A DNA stretch of 64,000 nt from the NCBI GenBank assembly GCA_946965045.2, contig OX337242.1, positions 1,054,001 through 1,118,000 of the forward strand, in the 5' to 3' direction. Numbering within the stretch: position 1 is the stretch's first letter; every line of letters begins with the position of its first letter. Under the pieces are notes generated by a model. That model ran no database searches. It was not told the origin of the DNA and saw only the letters and a program-made list of their open reading frames with translations. A program made the position numbers and the translations under genes. This DNA comes from Epithemia pelagica (taxonomy: Eukaryota; Bacillariophyta; Bacillariophyceae; Surirellales; Surirellaceae). Below, in pieces: positions 52,211-62,900 of this stretch.

Positions 52211-55200
52211 CGATGAATGAGATGATGGATTGGTTCCGTAAGCGAGAAAAAGTCACAAAGGAAGTTTGGTGCTGACAAAGGAAGACGCACCCATATGAAA
52301 GAAAGCTTGGTGCTGACAAAGGAAGTCGCACGCTATGAAAGCGCGGTGAAGCGCAATAGAGGCACCAATGAGGAGGTGCAAATTCGGACAGTAAGAATAT
52401 GGCTGTCGACGACAGGGGACTCTTTGTCTCCTTTCACAAGTGTGGCCCTTTTGTGGGTTGAGTATGGAAGATTAATGCCATGAATGGCTGTGTGCTTTGT
52501 TCTGCCGCAAGCAGAAAGTGTATTGTTCTTGAAGTGAGGTATCAAAAGACTGCGATTGATTGTCGAATCATGAGATCCTGGAATGAGATCCTGGGTACTG
52601 GTGCCATGGATGGCAATTCCCTGTGAGATTTGGTTGCTCTGTGTTTGGATTGGTGATATGTATTATACACCGCCAAAGAGATGGACAGGCAACGAGTATT
52701 GAAGCCAAGCCTCTGCTGTTCGTCTGGCAGTTGACATGAGCATGAGATCACGTTGATCTGTTGTTTACGTGGTGTCGATCCCACCGTTGTTGTGTGTCCG
52801 TTGCTGAGGACAACTACCATCAATATGATGGTAGTGTGGCTGTCATAATTTCTGGCAGTCGTTTGGACGACCTTTCGTCGTCAATTGAGGATAAGGGTGA
52901 ACCAAGAGTGTGACCCTTCCTTCGACTCTATTTAGTCGTGGTTGAGAATGAGTTGGTGACTTGCACTGTGTATGGTCTTCCTCTTTTCTGTGTGAGGTTG
53001 TGATAAAGCCAGTGAGGGAGGTATCAGTATCGTTGGGATCGCTTGTTGGTTGAGTCCATATGCTTTGAGCTGCCTCTCAAGAATCCTCTGCATGGGACAA
53101 CCAGAAGTTGGATGTGTTGTTTGCCCTAGAGCATACGGTGCTGTCATGCTGTCAAGTTTTAACCACTTAAGATGATGGTTCCTCATCATTGTCGAAGAGG
53201 ACTGAGTTTGTTTGGTCGCTGATATGAAAGAAGTGACCCATACCAGAACGGTGGGTGTTGCAACGAAAATGATGCTTGTTGTGCTTCTGAGATCAAGTAG
53301 TCCAGATTGTTGGAGTCGACCTTTGCCAACCAAGTTGTTGGTTGCTGCTCATATGGTAATTGCTTTGTTGCATGTTATATGGAAATTGAATCAAGAGGAC
53401 GATGCTCGATCAAGAATTTTGTTGTCGGGTCTGTCTCAGCTGAAATGCTACAGAACGTCCATCGGAGACAGGGGACTTGTCGTATGTCCCCTGAACAATA
53501 ACTCCATGGCATGGATTACAAGGTTGATTGTTGAGGTTCCCCAGTATGGTGGGCATTCAGTTCTTGTTGCATGAAGAACTGTGTCTTGTTGGTCGAGATT
53601 TCGTGGATGACCCACATTTGAATGGGGACTGATGTGCTTTATGCATTCGCTGTCTCGTGGTGTGTGGTTGTTGGCATGTCTGTCATGCTATGCTTTGCGT
53701 GCCGACATTGCTTCTCTCGAGTTTGCCTTGTGGAACTCTGTCTGTGGTTGACAGATGGGTTGTGATTGAGACTTGTTTGCACGAACACTGATTTCGTGTT
53801 CCAATTGGGGAGCATCATGTTTGTTTTGCTTGAGCCCGCGTTTTGAAGTGCTGGCCGTTGTCATGAATGCTCGACAGATAGTGGTGCCATGGAATTTTTG
53901 TTATGGCCAAGGGGACTATGTTCCTTGCCATCGTTGCTAAGGTCTATGGTCGTTGCTTGCATGTATGTCTCGCCCGATTCATGGGACGACTAGAATGGTA
54001 TGACTTTACGAGGCTTCTATTTGAAAAGCCAATTCGATGGGCTTCGGATAGGCAAGAATCGAATGGAATAAGATGGAAGCTTGAAGACCTGACACATGGT
54101 ATGCTCCGATGAGTGCTCCGGAGATTGTGCACAAGAAGATTGTCCTTCATAAGGTGGCTTAGCATCCTCGTCTATGATGGGGACAAGAATGAGTGTGGAC
54201 CTATGGAATTTGGTTCAGCTTACTGCTGTGGCGTTGGTCGAGAATATTTGAATTGGTGGCCTAGCCCATGGTCTTTGGTGTCGACCATTGTTGGCCGAGG
54301 CAACATGTGGAGAAGAAATTCATGGGACTTGGTTGTTTTTCTTGATCTCGAGCAAGTTCGGCAATGGTGGAAATTCATTCACCGTTTGTGTGCCGTCATG
54401 TCACATGCGCGTGTTTTGATGTTGTCGAAGTTTAGATTTTGCTGAAACCACCATTTCGGAATATGCAGTTCCAAGTCTTGCTTTTCCGTCACATAACGAA
54501 TGACATGTTGATGGAGTCAGAAGGTTGTTGTGACCCCGTAAGCAAATTTGTTGGGAAAAGTGTTCGGTATTTCTCCAGCCGGTCGCAATTGGGCATTTCC
54601 TCGGGTTGAGTAGGGCCGATGCTGCGAAGGACGATGACAGCTCAAAGTCTCCTGCCGTGAGGACACAGTCATTGTTGATGCTCTGTTGGCATTGGTGGCT
54701 TCACAATATTCTGTTTTCATCATCTAAGGTGGTCTTGTTGACAATACATGTACTTCAGTCTTTGGTACAAGCTGATGCAGAAAAGGAATCCTCTGACTAA
54801 CTGTGTTGAGGACTCGTGTCCTGCCATGTTGGATTCCTTCCCTTTGTTCCTCAAGGTTTGCATATTGTTTTTGACCCGATGGTCATGAAAATCCCTTGAT
54901 TTTGGCTTTTGTTGAGATTTTGTCAAGGGCTTAGAATTTTCTGATCACACGATTTCAAGCAACGACTTCTGGCGACGCTACTTTCCGTCAGGATATGGCC
55001 TTCATTCATGGGAATTGTTGCCATTATGGCAAAGATGAAGACTGTCTCTGCTTTCAAATGCTCGTATTTCAGCATGAGGATGATTGAAGTGCACGAAAAT
55101 TGCAATGGTCATGTGAAAAGGAAGGAGAAATTGCTCCGAAAATGGATCCATGTCGTTGAATGGAGGTACAATGACCTTGATTTTTGCAGTGGTTGATTTT

Positions 55201-55813
55201 GTGAATCAAAGGGCACAAATGGTCCTTTTTGCCCCTATTTATTATGATTTGCGTGCATTCGGCTCCAAAATGGAGTCGATTGGTGTATGGAACTGTGGAG
55301 TAAGCAGCAAAATGGTCTTGCCGAACCACAGAGAGATTGAGATTGTTTTTCTTTGTTGTTTTCCATCAGGAGAGATGCATATTGTGGATTAGACCGTTGG
55401 ATGGGTTGAACCACAATGTCGGATATGAAGTTTGGATGGTGGATGTACGTGTGATACGGAACCACCAAGAGAATGAAGCTTGATTGGTGGATTTACGCAT
55501 GGAACGGAACCACCAGGAATATGAAATTGGACTAAGTAGAATTACCAGGAGTATGAAACTCGTCATGGGACATGGGAGAACACGAGGGTCAGAGTCATGG
55601 TTTGGTTATTCTCATGCAATTGCCCGAACAAGATCCATTTGGACTCGACCCGTGTATTTGATTGTTTGCTATGGCTATGCATTGCATACTTCCCCATGTA
55701 CTTTGTGAGTTGTTTGATCACGATGCGATGACAAAGATGGTTTATCTGGTGCATGAGAAGGAGAACTAGAGGCACGATCACCTCGTCAGTGAACGCTGGA
55801 ATCGTGAGGGGAC

Positions 55814-55966
55814 CAAAATATGGCTATGATAGTGGCCGGAATTTGTGCGATCTAGCTAGCAATCGGCGAGCCCTAGCCCCTCGCCAGTCGCACATATCGT
55901 TGGTAGATAAAGTAGCCACTTCTTTGTTTTGGACGATTTTCGAGCCAATACCATGCTCGTATTTTG
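55814..55966 (+). repeat. 3' LTR of the non-autonomous element (153 bp)
   Basis: Matches 51685-51837 with two differences in the GTCGCTCGT/GTCGCACAT stretch; preceded by a GAGGGGAC purine tract. Confidence 0.9.
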
Positions 55967-56508
55967 ACGACACATACAAGCTGGTTTCACGAGGGACCTG
56001 CCTAGTGTATTACAGTACAAATACTGTATTGACAATTTTGTACATAAACCATCATAGTAATCATTTATGCCCCTTTGCTTCTCGACCGCCGGGGAGACAA
56101 ACGAGGGAGCGGCCGAGGCGAAAGTTTCTCGTGTTGTTGTTGTTGTTGTTGCGTGAAGTACTGCTATATCTCGAGCTACAGGCACCGCGTACTTGAAGTT
56201 TTTTGATTATCTGTTGATGTTATACCTATGCTATCGATCTGGTGCATTACTTCAGGTACCAGCGGCCTCAGACGGCGATGGTGACCTGAAGCGGTGGCAG
56301 TTGTTTTCGTTCTCGAATACCATCACGAAATTATGTGAGGAACCGGAAAACTGCAACTCGTCCGCACCGCTAGATTACTATGAGATAATTAGTACTCCAA
56401 AAAAAGGGAGTATTTGCTAGATTTGTACACAATTTTTGTACTTTAATAGACGAGGTATATGGCGCGCGAAACCAGCTTGTAGGTAGATGCATCTCTGTGT
56501 GGTCCCTC
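55967..56508. other. Gap between the two LTR elements, no supported gene
   Basis: About 540 bp. Contains a GTT microsatellite near 56131-56152. A short open frame at 56193-56420 lacks an ATG start and recognisable content. Confidence 0.5.
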
Positions 56509-56621
56509 CGAGAAATGGTCGCGGTTATGGGCGAGAATTTAGCGAAGGATAGGCCCTCTAGGATAGAGGAATGTAATAGTCACTCTTTTAAAATATGACC
56601 CAACATCATGACCGAATTTTG
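56509..56621 (+). repeat. 5' LTR (113 bp)
   Basis: Matches 62722-62834; followed by GTTTATCAGACCCA. Does not have TG...CA ends. Confidence 0.9.
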
Positions 56622-57066
56622 GTTTATCAGACCCAAGACTCTGATTCTAATGGAGAAGCTATGGCACAATGGGCCTGAGAAGGTCGAGAAATATCTAGAT
56701 CGGACGACAAGGTCCATTACGATCTGCCCATGGAAGATATAAGAAAATCTTCTACTAGTCTTAGAATATGTTCAACCTGCAACGGGGAGTGAACAAGACT
56801 AGTTCAGAAGTGTGGTCTGCATATGCGCACACTTCGGGCAATGGCGGACGCGCCAGTCTTTGCCGTTGAAAAGACAAGCCTGCCATGCGACCATGCGTTT
56901 TCACCTATGTGACGCTGGCCGATAAAGAATGCAGCTGTGCACGCTTTCTACCTTTAGGATCGCCAGTCGATGAATCACTGGACAGTCGGAAGAAATGAAG
57001 TAAAACACACTTCCGAATACGTAAAAGTCTGTAAGAGTCCAACGAGGATACTAACAAGAAGAAACC

Positions 57067-58599
57067 ATGGCTGAACCTGCTCCTCCTGGCCCTCCTGTCG
57101 CTGACCCCGACGCTCCTCCGGCGCCTCCTACAGCTGCGCAACTACTTACGCAGTTAAACACCTACTTCGAGAATGTGTTGTTGATTTCCGACCAAGGAGT
57201 CCGCGACACTTTGAATGGACAAGGATTAGTGTCTATCAGCGATTTTGAAGGTCTCACGGAAGAAGACATCGCTGAAATCTGTAACAACGCTCGGAAGCCA
57301 GGGGGAACGATACCTAACCCTGCTTATGATGCCGCTGCACCTGTCGCTGGCGTACCCCAAACAATCACAAATCCAGGTGTCCTCGTCGGCCATGTCATTG
57401 AGAAGCGTTTGAAGATGGTTCGCTACTATGTTCACCACCTCAAGAAAATCTCTAGGGATTTTGATCCAGGAGCAAATCACGCGAACTTACAAGGCTTACA
57501 AGACTTGTATCGCTTCAAGACCAGTGAAGAGGAATATGACAACGACATCGAACTCCCCGAACGTCTTACTGCGGTGGAGAATATTCGAGTCGTCCTTGAA
57601 GACTTAGATGATTATCTCGAGCGCAAACGTGGTTGTACCGGAATCCCTTTAGCCGCGTACACCCGTACGATGCAAACGATTCCCCCAACGAATATGGACG
57701 CTGGCTATGGACGCCCAAGCATTTCGGCAGAATTGATACGTCGTGCTCCCCACAGCGGACGCACTGCCCTCACTGACAATGAGGCAGTTTGGGATGCAAT
57801 CCGTCACGTAACCCATGATGGACCAGGCTGGGGATGGGTACAGGCCTTCAGTCGTACAAGGAATGGTAGGCAAGCATACTTGGCCCTAAAGACTCACTAT
57901 TTCGGGGATGCCTACCAAACAAGACTCCGTGCAAAAGCTGATCAGGCGTTGGAAACCAACTACTACGACGGAACAAAACGTCATTATACTTATGAGAAGT
58001 ATATTGAGTCCTTACAAAGGGCTTTTACCGATCTCGAAAGTACAGGAGAATTTGTCAGTAACGAGCGGAAAGTTCGAGTCCTCATGACTGGAATTCACGA
58101 TCCTAGATTGGAGAGCGCTAAGAATACTATCTTGGCCACTCCGGAACTAAGAGTCTCTTTCGAGACTGCCTCGAATTATATGGCTGAGGTCCTTGATAAC
58201 AAGGTTTCTTATAGCGCAACGACAAGAAAGGCAAGAATCTCCGCTGTGCAAACGAACAATAAGAAGAACAACGGGGGGACGCCAAATAACAAGAACAAGA
58301 AAAAGACCATCCAAGACAATGAGGCGTTCAATCCCAACCGGTATTTCCCGTTCAGACAATGGATAAAGCTCTCTAAAGAGCAACAAGAAATGGTACGAAG
58401 CGTCAGAGACGCGCAGAATAGTAGCACCAAGAAGAGAACTGCATCTGCTATCCGTTCTGGAAGAAAGAAACAGAAGACAGAAAATGGTTCGACCACAACG
58501 ACAGAAGACTCTCTCAGTAGCGATGGGGAGAATGAAGAAAAGGAAGCAGGTATTGGAGCAATCATGAGTCAGAGGAAGAAGGGCAAGAACAAGGTCTGA
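57067..58599 (+). CDS. gag: Copia gag-like polyprotein (ends in UGA before in-frame pol)
   Basis: 510 residues, ATG at 57067. N-terminal P/A-rich stretch, then LNTYFENVL, ISDFEGLTEEDIAEIC and ARKPGGTIPNP, which match the gag at 18643. C-terminus basic and N/K-rich (NNKKNNGGTPNNKNKKK) without a zinc knuckle. It ends with UGA at 58597-58599; the pol frame continues directly after it without any AUG before the protease. Confidence 0.85.
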   Translation: MAEPAPPGPPVADPDAPPAPPTAAQLLTQLNTYFENVLLISDQGVRDTLNGQGLVSISDFEGLTEEDIAEICNNARKPGGTIPNPAYDAAAPVAGVPQTITNPGVLVGHVIEKRLKMVRYYVHHLKKISRDFDPGANHANLQGLQDLYRFKTSEEEYDNDIELPERLTAVENIRVVLEDLDDYLERKRGCTGIPLAAYTRTMQTIPPTNMDAGYGRPSISAELIRRAPHSGRTALTDNEAVWDAIRHVTHDGPGWGWVQAFSRTRNGRQAYLALKTHYFGDAYQTRLRAKADQALETNYYDGTKRHYTYEKYIESLQRAFTDLESTGEFVSNERKVRVLMTGIHDPRLESAKNTILATPELRVSFETASNYMAEVLDNKVSYSATTRKARISAVQTNNKKNNGGTPNNKNKKKTIQDNEAFNPNRYFPFRQWIKLSKEQQEMVRSVRDAQNSSTKKRTASAIRSGRKKQKTENGSTTTTEDSLSSDGENEEKEAGIGAIMSQRKKGKNKV

Positions 58600-61500
58600 C
58601 GATCGGTCAGTACATTAGCCAGTGACGTTACGGCCAAAGTCGCCACATGCGAATTGGACAGTCATGCCGACACATGCTGTTTAGGAAATGTTTGCCTTGT
58701 TCTTTACGAGACAGACAAGGCAGAGGTCAGTGGCTTCACAAACACTCTCGGTAGCATCAAAGAAACACCGATTGTAACAGGTGTTGTCGCATACAACGAT
58801 CAAGCAACTGGTGAAACGTACCTCTTATACTTCCACCAATCTTTGCATCTCCCGATGATGGACAAGTGCTTGTTAAATCCCAACCAAATGAGGGAAGCAG
58901 GACTTACAGTCAATGACGTGCCGTTAAAATACTTGCTGGCAGATGAAAGAAAAGCAACTTCCCATTCGATCGTCGCCCCATTGAGTGATAGTAATGAGAA
59001 ACTTGTCATCCCTTTTGATTTGATCGGAGTGATGAGTAGCTTGACCGTAAGGAAACCAACATGGGACGAAATACGCGACATCGATCCAATGAACAGAATC
59101 CAAATGACGAACCAATCCCCAGAATGGAGTCCGAATGACTCAACTGAAGACGTTGATGAAAGTAAACTCCGAGTTGATTTGGGTAATGATTTGATCAGGG
59201 AAAAGGAACCAAGAACTTTACACCAAAGAATGGCCCGAATGGTGCGTGTAAATACAAGAGCGATAGCCGATATACGGCATCGAAGAAAGGGGACAATTGA
59301 TCCCATAACGCTGTCATCAAGATGGGGGATAGGGATCCCGACAGCCGAGAAGACATGTGCTGCGACAACACAGCTGGGAGTGAGAGATTTCTCTGACTCA
59401 GTTGGCAGCAAAAGGTTGAAGCATACCGCTTACCAACTCAAGCACCGAAGGTTAAGAGCAGATGTGTATACAGACACTCTGTTTTCTGACACCAAGTCTT
59501 TGGCCCAAAACACTTGTGGGCAGATATTCGCGACAGACTTTGGCTGGGTTCAATTCTACCCAATGATAAGGAAGAAGGATACACACGCCACGTTGGAAAG
59601 GGCGTTCAATGATTTTGGCATCTTCAATAGCGTAATTCCGGATAATGCACCGGAACAAACCAGTGGGCAATTCAGGAAAACTGCCCATAAGTTCGGTTGC
59701 CGAATTCGGCCCATAGAGGCTTGGACGCCGAACCAAAACTTGGCAGAAGCGAACATTCGAGAATTAAAACGAATGTACCGCCGAGAGATGAAGAGAACTA
59801 ACTGCCCCGCGGTCCTTTGGGACCATTGTTTGGAACTGATGGCTAAGAGACGGTCCCATACCGTTCTGACATCAAGTCCTCTAATGGAAGGCCCTCCTAT
59901 GAAGATCCTAACTGGGGATACACCGGATATTTTGCACTTAGTCGAGCACCGTTGGTACGATCCGGTTTGGTATTCTAACCCAGGATTTGAAGGAAGAAAA
60001 TTGGGGCGGTGGCTAGGACCGAGTGACAGTGTTGGCCAAGCCATGAGCAGTAAGATACTCACGGCCAAAAGAAAGATCGTTCACAGAACCTCTGTTTGGC
60101 CACTGTCAGTGGAGAAATCTCACGATGAGACTTTCACCGCACAGAAGGAGCAGTTCAACGACTCGCTCAGAGAAGCATTAGGAAACAGAGCAGATGGATT
60201 ACCTCCAGGGGACGAAGACGAGCCGGACGAATACAATACGGCGACTCCCCATTATGAGGCCTATGAAGACGACGAACAAGGAGACGTGCGTAAACCCGAC
60301 ATGGATGAGCACAAGGTTGACTCGTATGATAAGCTTATCTCTGCAAAGGTAATGCTTCCTCTGGGAGATTCTTTAAGATCAGGCCAAGTCAAGCGACGCA
60401 AAAGAGATTCCGAAGGTAACTTGGTTGGGCGTGCATCCTCTAATCCGTTCCTCGACACCTCGATGTATGAGGTAGAGTTTCAAGACGGACATGTGGAATC
60501 TTATGCAGCCAACTTGATAGCGAAAAATATCTACGAGCAATTAGACGATGAAGGAAACAAATATCGTCTCATCGATCAAATCATAGATCACAAGAAAGAT
60601 GCATTGGCGATTCCCTTATCCAATGGCACTATAATGCTAAATGGAAGGGAACACAAGAAACGTACGACGAGAGGATGGTCAATCTGTGTGCAGTGGCGTG
60701 ACGGTACAACCAGCTGGGAGTACCTAAAGGATTTGAAAGAATCAAACCCTCTGGAAGTAGCAGAATACGCAGTGGCAAACTTGCTCGATAAAGAGCCAGC
60801 TTTCGCATGGTGGGTCAATTTTGCTCTAAAGCGACGGGATCGATTGATTAAGGCAGCCAAGACAACGCGATATATGCGAAAATGGCAGAAGTATGGGATC
60901 GAAATCCCTAAGACAGTCGAACGGGCGTTGGAAATTGATAAGGAGACAGGGACTGATTTCTGGGCTAAAGCCCTCCGTCTGGAAATGTCGAAAATTTTCC
61001 CGGCCGTCAAGATATTAAATGAAGGTGCTCAACACCCAGTTGGGCATCAGATGATTCCATGCCACATCGTTTTCGATGTGAAAATGGATTTCATAAGGAA
61101 AGCACGTTTCGTGGCAGGCGGCCATAAGACTCAAGAACCAGAGACCCCAACGTACGCTAGCGTGGTATCAAGGGAAAGCATCAGAATTGGGTTTCTCTTA
61201 GCTCCTTTGAATGATATCGAAGTAATTGCCGCCGATATTGCTGGTGCTTACCTTAATGCGCCGTGCCATGAGAAGATCTGTTTCAAGTGCGGATTGGAAT
61301 TTGGAAAGGAATATGAAGGACGGTTCGCAATAATCACCAAAGCCCTTTATGGCCTCAAGACTAGTGCCTTTGCTTGGCGAGAGCACCTATCAACTACCTT
61401 ACAAGAGTCCCTTGGGTTTAGCCCTTGCCGGGCTGACCCAGATGTTTATCTTAGGGCAGCGACGAAACTGGATGGCACAAGGTACTACGAGATGGTCTTC

Positions 61501-61866
61501 ATTTATATAGACGATGTGCTCGTACTATCAAACCAAGGGAAAGAGATTCTTAACGTGCTTGACCAGCATTATCTGCTAAAGCCGGATTCCATTGGACCAC
61601 CGAAATTGTATCTTGGAAACCAAGTCGAGACCTTCGACATTGAAGGGGATACTTCAAAGCGGTGCTGGGCTTTAAGCTCAAGACGGTATGCCAAGGAAGC
61701 CATCAGAAATGTCCAAAATTGGATGGAGTCAAGAAGAATGCAATTCAAAACGAGAACAGCAGGTGTTCTTCCAGCAAACTATCGTCCAGAGCTTGACACG
61801 AGTGCTTATTGTGATCATGATTGGATGAATTTCTTTCAGCAACAAATGGGAGTGTTGAGATGGTAA
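58600..61866 (+). CDS. pol: Copia pol, main part, without its own AUG
   Basis: Same frame as gag, open from the codon after the UGA. Protease CELDSHADTCC at about 58651; integrase with Asp in VYTDTLFS, Asp in VIPDNAPEQ and Glu in LAEANIRELK; chromo-like ICVQWRDGTTSWEYLKDLKES; RT with FDVKMDFIRKARFV, DIAGAYLNAP, KALYGLKTSA and YIDDVLVL (YIDD). It ends at LRW then TAA (61864-61866); the related element at 18433 has Ile at that place and reads on. No AUG exists between gag and the protease. Confidence 0.88.
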   Translation, partial: RSVSTLASDVTAKVATCELDSHADTCCLGNVCLVLYETDKAEVSGFTNTLGSIKETPIVTGVVAYNDQATGETYLLYFHQSLHLPMMDKCLLNPNQMREAGLTVNDVPLKYLLADERKATSHSIVAPLSDSNEKLVIPFDLIGVMSSLTVRKPTWDEIRDIDPMNRIQMTNQSPEWSPNDSTEDVDESKLRVDLGNDLIREKEPRTLHQRMARMVRVNTRAIADIRHRRKGTIDPITLSSRWGIGIPTAEKTCAATTQLGVRDFSDSVGSKRLKHTAYQLKHRRLRADVYTDTLFSDTKSLAQNTCGQIFATDFGWVQFYPMIRKKDTHATLERAFNDFGIFNSVIPDNAPEQTSGQFRKTAHKFGCRIRPIEAWTPNQNLAEANIRELKRMYRREMKRTNCPAVLWDHCLELMAKRRSHTVLTSSPLMEGPPMKILTGDTPDILHLVEHRWYDPVWYSNPGFEGRKLGRWLGPSDSVGQAMSSKILTAKRKIVHRTSVWPLSVEKSHDETFTAQKEQFNDSLREALGNRADGLPPGDEDEPDEYNTATPHYEAYEDDEQGDVRKPDMDEHKVDSYDKLISAKVMLPLGDSLRSGQVKRRKRDSEGNLVGRASSNPFLDTSMYEVEFQDGHVESYAANLIAKNIYEQLDDEGNKYRLIDQIIDHKKDALAIPLSNGTIMLNGREHKKRTTRGWSICVQWRDGTTSWEYLKDLKESNPLEVAEYAVANLLDKEPAFAWWVNFALKRRDRLIKAAKTTRYMRKWQKYGIEIPKTVERALEIDKETGTDFWAKALRLEMSKIFPAVKILNEGAQHPVGHQMIPCHIVFDVKMDFIRKARFVAGGHKTQEPETPTYASVVSRESIRIGFLLAPLNDIEVIAADIAGAYLNAPCHEKICFKCGLEFGKEYEGRFAIITKALYGLKTSAFAWREHLSTTLQESLGFSPCRADPDVYLRAATKLDGTRYYEMVFIYIDDVLVLSNQGKEILNVLDQHYLLKPDSIGPPKLYLGNQVETFDIEGDTSKRCWALSSRRYAKEAIRNVQNWMESRRMQFKTRTAGVLPANYRPELDTSAYCDHDWMNFFQQQMGVLRW

Positions 61867-62583
61867 GTCGAGTTGGACCGTATTGACATTACGGCTGAAG
61901 TATCGATGTTAGCGGCATTTTTGGCTGGACCAAGGGAAGGACACGTACATGCGATGCTACATATTTTCGCGTATATTAATACGCATGATCGTTCAAGGTT
62001 GGTCCTTGACCCCAGTTACATTACACATGGGGAAGAACCAAACGTAGACTGGAATTCTTTTTACCCCGATGCAAATGAGGAGATTCCACCAGACTGCCCA
62101 GAACCACTGGGTAAATCTGTGCAAATGACAGCATTTGTCGATTCTGACCATGCTGGTGATTTAGTGACGAGGAGATCAAGAACAGGTATATTGATCTTCT
62201 TAAACAGGGCGCCTGTAAATTGGTACAGTAAGAAGCAGACCAGTGTGGAGACATCCACTTTTGGGTCTGAGTTCATGGCCCTTAAAGTCGGCATTGAGAT
62301 GATCAAAGGTTTAAGGTACAAGTTGAGGATGATGGGTGTTCCCCTAGAAGGGCATACACATGTCCGAGTGGACAACATGTCTGTGGTGCAGAATAGTTCG
62401 AAACCATCTTCTACACTGCGAAAGAAATCGAATGCAATTGCGTATCATTTTGTCCGTGAGAACGTTGCTAACGGAACATGTCGCATTGCTTACGAACCAT
62501 CACGTACTAACCTTGCCGACCTTTTGACAAAGATCCAATCAGGAAGTGAGAGGACAAGGTTGGCCTCTTTGATCCTATATTAG
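61867..62583 (+). pseudogene. Copia pol C-terminal part (RNase H) after an in-frame stop
   Basis: Continues in the same frame after TAA with VELDRIDITAEVSML, then FVDSDHAGDLVTRRSRTGIL (RNase H Asp), WYSKKQTSVETSTFGSEF, VDNMSVVQ and NLADLLTK. Only the single TAA separates it from the RT, so this copy would give a truncated pol unless read through. Confidence 0.82.
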
Positions 62584-62721
62584 TGCGTTTCCCACTGTAT
62601 TGATAGCAGGGTCGGGTACGTCCTGTACTTGTTATGGAGCAAGCTTTAAACAGGTTGAGGAGGAATGAGATATACTTGGACACGATTACCCTATCAAATG
62701 GCCAGTGAATCGCGAGGGGAC

Positions 62722-62834
62722 CGAGAAATGGTCGCGGTTATGGGCGAGAATTTAGCGAAGGATAGGCCCTCTAGGATAGAGGAATGTAATAGTCACTCTT
62801 TTAAAATATGACCCAACATCATGACCGAATTTTG
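62722..62834 (+). repeat. 3' LTR (113 bp)
   Basis: Matches the 5' LTR; preceded by a GCGAGGGGAC purine tract similar to that of the element at 51685. Confidence 0.9.
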
Positions 62835-62900
62835 CCTCCGCTGCAATCTCTGTTGCCACCAGCACATGTTTGTTCGGTCCGCAGGTCACCTTCGGTCCTC

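Larger units (their letters stand above)
51685..55966 (+). mobile_element. Non-autonomous LTR retrotransposon (LARD-like), 4.3 kb, no coding capacity
   Basis: LTRs of 153 bp (51685-51837 and 55814-55966) with two visible mismatches, ends CAAAATA...TATTTTG, flanked by the 4-bp ACGA (51681-51684 and 55967-55970). The interior has no gag or pol. The region after the 5' LTR (51838 to about 52210) matches the leader of the Copia element at 56509, so the two share packaging and priming signals. From about 52250 the plus strand is rich in G and T; a degenerate tandem block with GGAACCACC units lies at about 55400-55560. Confidence 0.87.
56509..62834 (+). mobile_element. Copia-type LTR retrotransposon (CoDi-like) with one in-frame stop in pol
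   Basis: 6,326 bp between identical-looking LTRs of 113 bp (56509-56621 and 62722-62834), ends CGAGAAATGG...CGAATTTTG, flanked by CCTC (56505-56508 and 62835-62838). Gag and pol in one frame separated by UGA; pol has a further TAA at 61864-61866. Leader shared with the element at 51685. Confidence 0.92.

Noticed and set aside
53212-53574. 120-codon frame in the non-coding LTR element
   Set aside because: No gag or pol similarity, G/T-biased composition, no conserved motif.
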